64,000 nt of DNA from an uncultured Cryomorphaceae bacterium (GCA_937120475.1 CAKZJV010000007.1:2682068-2746067), one strand, 5' to 3'. Positions 46,661-54,126 are shown, counted from the stretch's first letter. Made by a program: numbers and translations. The notes: generated from the sequence alone by a model not told the origin.

Positions 46661-46703
46661 TTTTTTACGAAATTATGCGGGGTTTAAGTCTGGGTACGGC
46701 TCC
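46659..46703. repeat. direct repeat D, copy 1
   Basis: About 45 bases (GTTTTTTTACGAAATTATGC, then GGG and TTTAAGTCTGGG and ACGGCTC) repeated with few changes at 46908-46954. It directly precedes the copied tsaB tail. Confidence 0.75.
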
Positions 46704-46830
46704 CTCCGCCAAAACTTTAGCCCGTTTAGCCCCGGCCAAACTTCAAAATAAGGAGTGGGAAGATGTGGCCTACTTCGAGCCTTTTTACCTCAAGGATTTT
46801 GTGGCGGGGAAGCCGAAGAAACTGCTGTAA
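46701..46830 (+). pseudogene. duplicated 3' end of tsaB
   Basis: 130 bases that match the end of tsaB (46431-46560) at 124 positions, including its stop codon. The six differences affect five codons: four are silent and one changes Val to Ala. It has no start of its own and no N-terminal ATPase part, so it cannot work as TsaB; an open frame reaching back to about 46609 looks accidental. It is an orphan tail left by a duplication, or by insertion of a segment that brought a new tail. Confidence 0.85.
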
Positions 46831-46907
46831 GGGAGCAAAGCCCAAGGAGACCGCAGCTTCTTATCGGTGAAAACGCCTCTTCAAAAAGTATGAAAGCCTG
46901 CATACGG

Positions 46908-46954
46908 GTTTTTTTACGAAATTATGCGGGATTTAAAGTCTGGGGACAGCTCTC
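46908..46954. repeat. direct repeat D, copy 2
   Basis: Matches 46659-46703 (GTTTTTTTACGAAATTATGC, then GGG[A]TTTAAAGTCTGGG and ACAGCTC). With copy 1 it brackets the orphan tsaB tail. Confidence 0.75.
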
Positions 46955-46982
46955 AGTAAGGGAATAAAACCGGTATTAGCTA

Positions 46983-47021
46983 CCCCTCCTAAGCGTAGCG
47001 TCTCGCTACGCTTGGTTATCC
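46983..47021. repeat. repeat family A, copy 3 (first hairpin only)
   Basis: CCTCCTAAGCGTAGCG-TCT-CGCTACGCTTGGTTAT: a perfect 10-base stem (AAGCGTAGCG/CGCTACGCTT, three-base loop). It matches the first half of copies 1 and 2; the second hairpin is missing. Between 46831 and 47291 no gene is seen. Confidence 0.7.
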
Positions 47022-47094
47022 CATTCGTCAATTCTGAACGCACGAAAACCATGCAGTTAAATTAGAAACCAACGCCATTTTGGATAGCCACCTG

Positions 47095-47190
47095 CCTAGG
47101 CGTAGTTTGCAACCACTCCAGCTTATCCTTCGCCCTATAGTCAAATGGAAACAGACAAGATATAGCGGTATAGTTGCAAACTACACCGGG
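47095..47190. repeat. repeat family B, copy 1
   Basis: A 96-base element with a palindromic arm at each end: GGCGTAGTTTGCAACCACTCC (47099-47119) and GGTATAGTTGCAAACTACACC cut as 47167-47187. The arms are inverted repeats of each other with four mismatches and each can fold on itself (GTAGTT...AACTAC). The middle (TTATCCTTC, ATAGTCAAATG, GATATA) is conserved in the copy at 50119-50217. It looks like a small non-autonomous element. Confidence 0.75.
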
Positions 47191-47291
47191 ATTTGGAGAA
47201 ATTAAACACTATCCACTGCTTGGTTGGATGGTCAAAAAAATGCCTCTAAACAAAATGATGCCATTGAAAGTAACTTTATAAAACAAAGAGG

Positions 47292-47501
47292 ATGATACGC
47301 GAAGGATCTAAAGTAAAATGGAAGTGGGGCCAGGGCACTGCCCTTGGTGAGGTAAAAGCAACCTATGCAAAGGAAGTGACCCAAAACATTGATGGCAATG
47401 AGATTACACGGAAGGGCGAGCCGGGTAACAAGGCACTGTTAATAGTGCAGGAGGATGGAGCCGAAGTATTAAAACTGGAAAGCGAAGTAGAAAAGCAATA
47501 G
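47292..47501 (+). CDS. DUF2945 (hypervirulence-associated TUDOR-like) protein
   Basis: 69 residues, starting MIREGSKVKWKWGQGTALGE and including ITRKGEPGNKALLIVQEDGA: the pattern of DUF2945, a small SH3/TUDOR-like barrel with no proven role in bacteria despite its name. It is an isolated gene in the repeat-rich stretch; AGAGG touches the ATG, too close for a normal ribosome site. Confidence 0.85.
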   Translation: MIREGSKVKWKWGQGTALGEVKATYAKEVTQNIDGNEITRKGEPGNKALLIVQEDGAEVLKLESEVEKQ

Positions 47502-47576
47502 GCTCAAACCTGTTGAAGGGCTAAGGTTGTAGAGGGGCACCACAAACAAAGAACCCCAGTTTGTGTTTTTCTTCGC

Positions 47577-48353
47577 ATGTCTGATGAGCAAATAAAGGAA
47601 CCGGGGGAGGTTGTAAATGAGCAGATAAGCTTAGGGAGTAAGATATACAATATGCCCTCTCATAAGCTGTTCATATCCTCTTTTACGGCTGGGTTGGAAA
47701 TTAGTTTTAGCCTGGTGCTCATGGGGCTGCTATACACCATGTTTGAAGGTCAGCTTTCAAAATCAGCCCTTTCACTGGTAATAAGTCTTGGCTATCCCAT
47801 AGGTTTCATCTTTGTGATCATGGGCCGGTCAGAGTTGTTTACCGAGCAAACGGCCCTGGCCATGGTGCCGGTACTCAATAAAGATCAGTCTTTAAAGTCC
47901 CTGGTCAGATTATGGATGGTAGTACTGTTAGGCAATTTAATCGGTGGCCTGCTATTTTCATTGTTTATCAGCTGGTTTGGGCCTGCAAAGGGAATTGTTT
48001 CGGCAGAGGCTTTAGAGCATATTGCCCAAAAATTTATTGATCAGCCTCTAGTTTTGGTTTTAGGTAGTGCTTTACTGGCTGGTTGGATGATGGGTTTGCT
48101 GGGCTGGTTGCTAACTTCGGCCCGGGAATCTATAGCCAGGATAATGCTCATCATTTTAGTTACCATTATCATAGGCTTTGCCAACCTACACCACTGTGTG
48201 GTGGGTTCTGTAGAGGTTTTAAGTGCTCTGTGGTTGGAGGAAAGCGTAAGTTGGAGCGATTACCTACAGTTTCTTTGGCCCTCGGTAGTGGGTAATATTT
48301 TGGGTGGGGCACTCTTTGTTTCGGTTTTAAAATTTGCGCTTACCAAAGAATAA
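47577..48353 (+). CDS. formate/nitrite transporter (FNT) family channel
   Basis: 258 residues with six membrane helices. LFISSFTAGLEISFSLVLMG, GRSELFTEQTALAMVPVLN and the end NLHHCVVGSVEVLSALWLEE with WPSVVGNILGGALFV match the FNT family (YfdC-like branch), pentameric channels for small monovalent anions such as formate, nitrite or hydrosulfide. The His of the channel centre appears in LHHCVVG. Substrate cannot be stated. It stands alone. Confidence 0.9.
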   Translation: MSDEQIKEPGEVVNEQISLGSKIYNMPSHKLFISSFTAGLEISFSLVLMGLLYTMFEGQLSKSALSLVISLGYPIGFIFVIMGRSELFTEQTALAMVPVLNKDQSLKSLVRLWMVVLLGNLIGGLLFSLFISWFGPAKGIVSAEALEHIAQKFIDQPLVLVLGSALLAGWMMGLLGWLLTSARESIARIMLIILVTIIIGFANLHHCVVGSVEVLSALWLEESVSWSDYLQFLWPSVVGNILGGALFVSVLKFALTKE

Positions 48354-48377
48354 CCAGAGCGTTAAAGCATGCCCCCG

Positions 48378-48415
48378 GCTAGGCGTAGTTGGTAACTACA
48401 CCTGAATATACTTCC
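48378..48415. repeat. repeat family B, copy 3 (left arm only)
   Basis: GGCGTAGTT-GGT-AACTACACC (48382-48402) forms a hairpin with one mismatch; with the flanks CTA before and the A/T-rich TGAATATACTTC after, it aligns to the left end of copy 1. The rest of the element is missing. It lies between the FNT gene and the type IX-sorted gene; in copy 2 the same arm follows that gene. Confidence 0.7.
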
Positions 48416-48508
48416 TGCGCCCGGCAGATTCTTTTCTTAAAAAAGACCGGATTAGGCGTATCTTTCTCCTCCATTTTTCTTTGAGATAAACCCCTATTTA
48501 CCTGAACC

Positions 48509-50116
48509 ATGAAATCCTGTTTCCTGCTTTCATTGATAGTGCTTTTGAGTGTACCCCTCAGCGCACAAATCAATTTCTCCGATACCAATACTACCGCCTC
48601 CCAGGTCAGCATAGCCATTAGCAATGCCGGTACTTATGGCAATGCTTTTCGCGGGTACCGCGATGGAACCGGAAATGCCAGCGGTGAATATCCCCGGGGA
48701 AGCAGTATTGAGCACCTCTACCAGGGAGGCTTTTGGGTGGGCGGTGTACGTACGGACGGTACTACCCTGGTTTCTACTTCCGCTATAGACTTACCGCAAG
48801 GCTACGGCCCGGGGCGGGCGGGCTGTGAATTTACCTTTCCGGCTAATGATCCTTTACAGTTGCGCAGCAACCTCCCCAATAATCCCAATTTTGATATAGC
48901 AGCCGTAAGCCACGAGGATATTATCACCGAAATTACCGATGCCAATACGGTAGAGCCCGTGACCGGGACTTCCATTCCGCAGCATACTACGCCCATGGGC
49001 CTATCCGTACGCCAGGAAGTTTACAATTGGGGTTTTGCGGCTTCCAACTTTTTTGTGGTAGTGGATCTGACCCTTACCAACAACGGCTCCCATACTTTTG
49101 ACAGTCTTTTTGTGGGGCTGTACAATAACACGGTGGTTCGCAATGTGAATGTAACACCCGCAGGCGCAGGAGGTAGTGCTTTTTACAATAAGGGAGGTAA
49201 CGGTTATATGGATGATCTTCACATGGCCTACGGTTACGATGCGGCCGGAGATACCGGTTCCACCGAAAGTTACGTGGGGCAGGTATTTTTGGGCAGTGAA
49301 GATAAATACGGTTTTCATCACCCGGATATCCCCAATTTTCAGAACCGGATCAGCGGCTTAGCGGAAGCAGAGCCCCTAAAGTTACATTACAATACCTGGG
49401 AGTTTAATTGTGGTAATTGTCCGGCACCCTTTTTTGCACCCGGCAACGATGATCTGCGTTTTCAGTATTTGTCGGCCGGAATCAACCACAACCCTTGTTG
49501 GGATAATCCCGGAGGAGCACCCTGCCAGGGAGGTTTAAACCTCGATATTCAAAATGTGATCAATCAGCCCGGTAACCGTTCCGATTTAGTAGGGGCCGGG
49601 CCCTTTAAAACTTTTGCGCCCGGTGATGAGGTGAAAGTAACCTTCGCTTATGTGTTTGCGCCCAAACAGGAAGACGGCCAGCCCAATTCCGTAAACAGTG
49701 CTTTTCATCGTGCTAACCTTATTACCAACGTTCAAAAAGTGCAGCAATACTTTAACGGTGAGGACGTGAACTTCAATGGAGTACTGGATGCCGGTGAGGA
49801 TTTGGATAATGACAATTCCATAGACCGTTGGATGGCTTCACAGATGATTTCCGTACAGGAAAGCACACCAACGCTTCCGGCTTTTATGCCTAACCCCATA
49901 CATGATTTCTTGAGGATAGACCTTGGAGTCGAGGAATATAAGAGCCTGAGCCTGCAGGTTTGGGATGTAAACGGAAAACGTATGGCCCGGCAAGAGCTCC
50001 AAGACTTTTCTTCTTCCATTAACCTTCCTTGCTCCAAATGGCCAGCAGGTTTGTACTTAGTTCATTTACAGGATGAAAAGGGCCGGATTTTTAAGGGGAA
50101 GGTGGTGAAGGAATAA
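48509..50116 (+). CDS. secreted protein with Ca-binding loop and type IX (type A) sorting domain
   Basis: 535 residues: signal peptide (MKSCFLLSLIVLLSVPLSAQ), a large beta-rich body of unrecognised family (GGFWVGGVRTDGT, NFFVVVDLTLTNNG, FAPGDEVKVTFAYVFAP), two EF-hand-like acidic loops in DVNFNGVLDAGEDLDNDNSI (about 425-445) and a C-terminal type A sorting domain (FMPNPIHDFLRIDLG to GKVVKE). Four Cys between 300 and 340 may form disulfides. SprA provides its export route. Copies of repeat B lie on either side. Confidence 0.85.
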   Translation: MKSCFLLSLIVLLSVPLSAQINFSDTNTTASQVSIAISNAGTYGNAFRGYRDGTGNASGEYPRGSSIEHLYQGGFWVGGVRTDGTTLVSTSAIDLPQGYGPGRAGCEFTFPANDPLQLRSNLPNNPNFDIAAVSHEDIITEITDANTVEPVTGTSIPQHTTPMGLSVRQEVYNWGFAASNFFVVVDLTLTNNGSHTFDSLFVGLYNNTVVRNVNVTPAGAGGSAFYNKGGNGYMDDLHMAYGYDAAGDTGSTESYVGQVFLGSEDKYGFHHPDIPNFQNRISGLAEAEPLKLHYNTWEFNCGNCPAPFFAPGNDDLRFQYLSAGINHNPCWDNPGGAPCQGGLNLDIQNVINQPGNRSDLVGAGPFKTFAPGDEVKVTFAYVFAPKQEDGQPNSVNSAFHRANLITNVQKVQQYFNGEDVNFNGVLDAGEDLDNDNSIDRWMASQMISVQESTPTLPAFMPNPIHDFLRIDLGVEEYKSLSLQVWDVNGKRMARQELQDFSSSINLPCSKWPAGLYLVHLQDEKGRIFKGKVVKE

Positions 50117-50118
50117 AC

Positions 50119-50217
50119 AGGCTACAACTAGTTTGTGACTACGCCTGATTATCTTCATCTCATAGAGTCAGATGTAAATAGATTGGATATAGGGGTGTAA
50201 TTGCAAACTACACCGAG
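50119..50217. repeat. repeat family B, copy 2
   Basis: Left arm degenerate (CTAGTTTGTGACTACGCC, about 50128-50145), right arm GGTGTAATTGCAAACTACACC (50194-50214) folding with one mismatch; the middle TTATCTTC, ATAGAGTCAGATG, GATATA aligns base by base with copy 1. It begins three bases after the sorting-domain gene. Confidence 0.75.
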
Positions 50218-50293
50218 TTGGGGACTTATCCATAACGACTCCTGTAATTAGATAGTAATAAAGTTTTTGAATCTGAAAAAGTGAGCCAAACCG

Positions 50294-50629
50294 ATGAATT
50301 ACAACGGTAAAAAGTTTAAAACACAAAGCAATTCCGTAAACGGTGAGACCTCATCCGATACCGTATTTAATTATAATCAGGAAGGCAACTTGTTGAAAGG
50401 AACCTACTCGGGCGGAAAGATAAAATTTGGGCATTTGATAGGTTTGGTTGACGAAATGGGTAATATTGATATGCGGTATCATCAAGTAAATATCAAGGAT
50501 CAATTAATGACAGGGACTTGCTTTTCAAGGCCCGAAGTTTTACCAAACGGAAAGTTGCTTCTACGCGAAACCTGGCAATGGACAAGTGGAGATAATTCAA
50601 AAGGCACATCGATTATTGAGGAAATTTAA
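50294..50629 (+). CDS. small conserved protein, often mislabelled n-acetylglutamate synthase
   Basis: 111 residues (MNYNGKKFKTQSNSVNGETS, VFNYNQEGNLLKGTYSGGKI, GLVDEMGNIDMRYHQVN, LRETWQWTSGDNSKGTS). It matches in memory a widespread short family of Flavobacteria that databases sometimes name n-acetylglutamate synthase. It has no acetyl-CoA binding motif (no RxxGxG/A) and is far too short and beta-rich for ArgA, so the name should not be used. It appears soluble, with no signal. Function unknown. Confidence 0.75.
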   Translation: MNYNGKKFKTQSNSVNGETSSDTVFNYNQEGNLLKGTYSGGKIKFGHLIGLVDEMGNIDMRYHQVNIKDQLMTGTCFSRPEVLPNGKLLLRETWQWTSGDNSKGTSIIEEI

Positions 50630-50687
50630 GCGTTTAATCCGCACTGCAGGGAAGGTGTAGCTTCACCTAAACCCTGATATTATTCAT

Positions 50688-50767
50688 CCCTTCTAAGCGT
50701 TGCGTCTGGCTGCACTTTGTTATCTTAGAAAATAGGAGGCCGTAGCGGGACGCTATGGCCAGTAAGG
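50688..50767. repeat. repeat family A, copy 2
   Basis: Matches copy 1 along its length. The second stem, GGCCGTAGCG-GGA-CGCTATGGCC (50738-50760), has a C for T and T for C change that gives a G-T wobble and keeps the pairing; the first stem (GCGTTGCGTCTGGCTGCAC) is weaker. A short palindrome AGGTG-TAGCTT-CACCT lies just upstream (50653-50668). Confidence 0.75.
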
Positions 50768-50852
50768 GTTATCATTGATAGCATCAATAGTAATTTCATA
50801 CTAAGAGGCATGGTGTATGGATTATAAATGTCAATTATAGTCATTTAATATT

Positions 50853-50983
50853 GTACAACGGTTTGAATAAACGCAGGGCGGCTTCATCCGTGATTTTGTA
50901 AAAAAAAGGAATGTTTCTCTGTCCACCGTAAAGCCCCTACCGGAGCGGGATTAAAGCCGCCTTGAGTTTGTTTTTTGTTGGGC
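50853..50983. repeat. attC-like imperfect palindrome
   Basis: 131 bases that open with GTACAAC (near RYYYAAC) and close with GTTGGGC (50977-50983, fits GTTRRRY). An inner perfect 8-base pair of arms, GGCGGCTT (50877-50884) and AAGCCGCC (50954-50961), and further loose matches outside it (AAACGC against AAACTC) make an extended imperfect hairpin. Length, end motifs and symmetry match the recombination sites of integron cassettes. No integrase is in the window. Confidence 0.45.
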
Positions 50984-51562
50984 TTAGTTTTTTCTTTTTA
51001 TCATCAGGTCAAGTCGATTATAAAGAGAACCATAATGGTTAAGTGTCATGGTTATTTTTGGAATTGTGTCGGTCTTATTCGTAAAATAGCTATAACCAGA
51101 TTCTCCTTCTGGCAATAGATAAAGTGAGTCGATACGTTCATGATGATTTCTTAGGAGTTGATCTATGAGTCGAAATTGTTCCTTTATGGTTGTCGTATCA
51201 GACTTTAAATAGTTCGCATGAAGATTGATAAATATGATTTTTTCGGAATATAGATACTCCCCAAAGGTATTGCTATCCAATCGTTCAGAAATCCAAAACT
51301 CATCCTTGTGTATTTCAAGCTGATAGATTTTTGCAGGGTAATTGAAAGAGTTATTTTGCTTTAGAAATCCTGAGATTGAAGTGTCCGTAGAATTGTTGCG
51401 GTCCAATTCTAGATTTCGAGCAGACCTTAATAGTTCACTATAATTCCCTTCAATCGGTAAATTCCAAAAATATTCCTTCAGTTGTCTTTGGTTCAAAGAT
51501 GGTTCAGGCGGAATTGAGAAAACTCCAAATAAAAACGAAAGTATGGTAAGGATTGGTTTCAT
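50984..51562 (-). CDS. uncharacterised secreted protein in a cassette-like setting
   Basis: 192 residues. A signal peptide-like start (MKPILTILSFLFGVFSIPPEP) is followed by a polar, mostly helical/beta mixed sequence (LNQRQLKEYFWNLP, YQLEIHKDEFWISERLD, LYLLPEGESGYSYF) that I do not recognise. The coding sequence is clearly richer in A/T than its neighbours, hinting at transfer. It is orphan, on the minus strand, with its stop codon inside one half of a 10-base inverted repeat (50977-50986) whose other half (51569-51578) lies just before its start. Confidence 0.55.
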   Translation of the reverse strand: MKPILTILSFLFGVFSIPPEPSLNQRQLKEYFWNLPIEGNYSELLRSARNLELDRNNSTDTSISGFLKQNNSFNYPAKIYQLEIHKDEFWISERLDSNTFGEYLYSEKIIFINLHANYLKSDTTTIKEQFRLIDQLLRNHHERIDSLYLLPEGESGYSYFTNKTDTIPKITMTLNHYGSLYNRLDLMIKRKN

Positions 51563-51568
51563 TTAAAT

Positions 51569-51578
51569 TAAGCCCAAC
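51569..51578. repeat. right half of inverted repeat framing the 50984-51562 gene
   Basis: TAAGCCCAAC is the exact reverse complement of GTTGGGCTTA (50977-50986). GCCCAAC also fits RYYYAAC, the opening motif of an attC site. The 241 bases from 51563 to 51803 hold no gene; a matching closing GTTRRRY was not found there, so the second site would be incomplete. Confidence 0.5.
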
Positions 51579-51803
51579 GGTTGTATATAGCGCACTACAC
51601 TATATATTCCAATATTAAAATATGGTATAAGCACTTGTTTTCTAGAGCTTTGTAAGTCAAAAGTAAATTTTAAAGTATGATTTTTTTCTCAAATAAACAT
51701 CGGCCTGCTAAAGATAAATAACTGCGGCTGCTTCTCGAAGCTACTTTCAAGATGGAAATCCTACCAGGGAAAATATCAATAGGGGAAGCCTGTAACTTCA
51801 AAC

Positions 51804-52394
51804 TTAGAAGCTGATCGTATCGCCCAGCTTCCTCACCTCCGCATACCGAAAACAATCCGTGGTATGATCATTCACCATACCGCAGGCCTGCATATGTGCG
51901 TAAATGGTAGTAGAGCCCACGAATTTGAATCCGCGCTTTTTCAGATCCTTACTAATGCGATCGGATAATTCGGTTTTAGCGGGAACCTCTTTCAAATTTT
52001 TCCAACTATTCTGAATGGGTTGGTGATCTACAAAAGACCAAAGGTATTTACAAAAGCTGCCGTCCCATTCCTCTTGTACTGCCATAAAACGTTGTGCGTT
52101 GTTGATGGCCGCATCAATCTTTTGCCGGTTGCGGATAATCCCCGCATCCTGCAAAAGCCGTTCGCGGCCGGTATCGGTAAAAGCGGCTATTTTACCATAA
52201 TCGAAGTCGGCAAAAGCCTTCCGGAAATTTTCCCGCTTCTTCAAAATGGTGAACCAGCTTAACCCTGCCTGGAAGGTTTCCAGCAGCAGGAACTCAAACA
52301 TTTTTTGATCATTGGTTACCGGTACACCCCATTCCGTATCGTGGTACTCAATGTAAAGCGGATCATTATTAAGCCAACCGCAACGTGTTTTCAT
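51804..52394 (-). CDS. tag: DNA-3-methyladenine glycosylase I (Tag)
   Basis: Tag removes 3-methyladenine from DNA. The four zinc-snap ligands known from E. coli Tag are present as C5 (MKTRCGW), H18 (EYHDTEWG), H177 and C181 (NDHTTDC). The catalytic-site Glu corresponds to E39 in FLLLETFQAGLSW. Length (196) is normal. It lies 16 bases after the MATE gene in the same direction. Confidence 0.94.
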   Translation of the reverse strand: MKTRCGWLNNDPLYIEYHDTEWGVPVTNDQKMFEFLLLETFQAGLSWFTILKKRENFRKAFADFDYGKIAAFTDTGRERLLQDAGIIRNRQKIDAAINNAQRFMAVQEEWDGSFCKYLWSFVDHQPIQNSWKNLKEVPAKTELSDRISKDLKKRGFKFVGSTTIYAHMQACGMVNDHTTDCFRYAEVRKLGDTISF

Positions 52395-52410
52395 CTTATC
52401 AAATATAAGC

Positions 52411-53820
52411 TTACACTTCCATCTCCTTCCATTTACCCTTGCGAAACAATATTATGGCTGCTATAGCCAGTAAACATTCCGAAACGGCTATGGCCAGGAA
52501 AACACCCACCGGCCCCCAGTCCCAGTATAAGGCCGTGATATACGCCACCGGTAATTGGAAAAACCAGAAGGCAAACAGGTTAATCCAGGTAGGGGTTTTG
52601 GTGTCACCGGCCCCGTTAAAGGCCTGGCTTACTACCATTCCGTAGGCGTAAAAGAGGTAACCTCCCGCAATAATCCGTAGGCAAAGTGAACCGTGGTACA
52701 CCACATCGGGCGAGGTGTTAAACATTTTAATCAAGGTATCGGCAAAAAGCAGGTACAGGATAGAAACCGTTACCATAAAATACATATTGTACTTGGCCGT
52801 TCTCCATACCGATTTTTCGGCCCGGTCGGGCTTTTTAGCACCCAGGTTTTGACCCACCAAAGTGGCCGCTGCGTTGCTCATACCCCAGGAGGGTAAAATG
52901 GTGAACATAATAATGCGGATGGCGATGGTATAACCCGCCAGCACTTCACTACCGAACTCCGACATAATCCGCATGAGGAACAACCAACTGGAAGTACCGA
53001 TCAAAAACTGACCGATGCCACCCAACGAAATTTTGATCAGCCGCAGGGCCATTTCCGCCTTAAAGCGCAAGTCGGCCAATACTACGCGGATACGGCCTTT
53101 ATTGGAACTGAGCATGTACGATTGGTAAATTACGGCAATACCACGTCCGGTAGTAGTGGCTATTGCCGCTCCTTCCACCCCGAAGGCCGGAACCGGGCCC
53201 CAGCCAAAAATAAAAAGTGGATCGAGGAGAATATTCAAACCATTGGCCAGCCAAAGGGAACGCATGGCGATGGAAGCATTGCCCGCTCCCCGGAAGATAG
53301 CGTTGATGAGGAAGAGCAGCATGATGGTTACATTACAACCAATCAGGATACGGGTGTAACCATAACCTTCTTCAATCAACTCGGGTTCCGCACCCATCAA
53401 TCCCAAAATTTCGCGGGGATAAAGCCATCCGATGGCACCGGTGGTTACCGAAATGGCAATACCGATAATGATGGCCTGGGCGGCTGCCAGGGAAGCTTTG
53501 TTATAATCCTTTTCGCCCACCCTGCGTGAAACCATGGCAGTGGCGGCCATACTTAAACCGATGGCCAAAGCATATACCAGGGTGATCACCGACTCCGTTA
53601 AGCCGATGGTGGCCACTGCATTAATGCTCACCTGTGAAACAAAAAAGATATCTACTACGGCAAAGAGCGACTCCATTACCATTTCCAGTATCATGGGAAT
53701 GGATAACATGAAAATGGCTTTGCGAATACTGCCGGAGGTGAAATCCTGCTCGCTACCGGCAACGGCTAAACGCAGGTTGGTTAAAAATTTACGAACGGAA
53801 TTTAATCTATGTTGAGGCAT
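52411..53820 (-). CDS. MATE-family efflux transporter
   Basis: 469 residues with twelve membrane helices in two homologous halves. MLSIPMILEMVMESLFAVVDIFFVSQ and the internal repeat of GLSMAATAMVSRRVGEKDY and MSNAAATLVGQNLGAKKPDRAEKS are the MATE signature. These antiporters export drugs or cationic compounds using Na+ or H+ gradients. The substrate cannot be told. The start ATG 53820 is preceded by a short polar N-terminus (about 25 residues). Confidence 0.92.
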   Translation of the reverse strand: MPQHRLNSVRKFLTNLRLAVAGSEQDFTSGSIRKAIFMLSIPMILEMVMESLFAVVDIFFVSQVSINAVATIGLTESVITLVYALAIGLSMAATAMVSRRVGEKDYNKASLAAAQAIIIGIAISVTTGAIGWLYPREILGLMGAEPELIEEGYGYTRILIGCNVTIMLLFLINAIFRGAGNASIAMRSLWLANGLNILLDPLFIFGWGPVPAFGVEGAAIATTTGRGIAVIYQSYMLSSNKGRIRVVLADLRFKAEMALRLIKISLGGIGQFLIGTSSWLFLMRIMSEFGSEVLAGYTIAIRIIMFTILPSWGMSNAAATLVGQNLGAKKPDRAEKSVWRTAKYNMYFMVTVSILYLLFADTLIKMFNTSPDVVYHGSLCLRIIAGGYLFYAYGMVVSQAFNGAGDTKTPTWINLFAFWFFQLPVAYITALYWDWGPVGVFLAIAVSECLLAIAAIILFRKGKWKEMEV

Positions 53821-54126
53821 GGTAAAACAGAATTATGTAGTGAAAAAGGGAAAACGACAGGGGACGGTCTTATTGAACCGTTAGCAGTATATCTGGCGTG
53901 ATGGTAGCCAGTTTCAAGTTTGTCGTCAACATAATTCTAAGTGCTGATTAGCTTGTACAAAGTTGGTCAGAAAATTTGAAAATCAAGGCAATTGACTATC
54001 TTATTTCTTCGCTTCACTTATCAGAATGTAATTTTAAGAAGATGAACGATGTTTGCCAATTAGCCTGCACGGCTGCATAGAATTGGTTACTTTGCAATTT
54101 ATGACTACCCATTTTCCGGAGGCGGC
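53821..54126. other. intergenic region between MATE and the hybrid kinase
   Basis: 306 bases of divergent spacing. On the plus strand TTACTTTG (54087-54094) is one base from the -7 consensus, 33 bases before the kinase. On the minus strand CAACTTTG (53965-53958) is also one base off. Neither is strong. No gene or repeat was seen. Confidence 0.5.

Noticed and set aside
46431-46830. Diversity-generating retroelement (template and variable repeat at a gene end)
   Set aside because: The differences between the two tsaB tails are not confined to A positions, most are silent, and there is no reverse transcriptase or accessory gene nearby.
46609-46830. A 73-residue open frame as a real gene
   Set aside because: Only the tail that matches tsaB is protein-like; the front part runs through repeat A and repeat D and has no ATG start.
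46561-51803. CRISPR array
   Set aside because: The repeats are few, irregularly spaced and not separated by equal spacers; no cas genes are seen.
50853-51803. A complete integron
   Set aside because: There is no integrase, only one attC-like site with a full palindrome, and the right-hand site lacks its closing motif; reported only as cassette-like.
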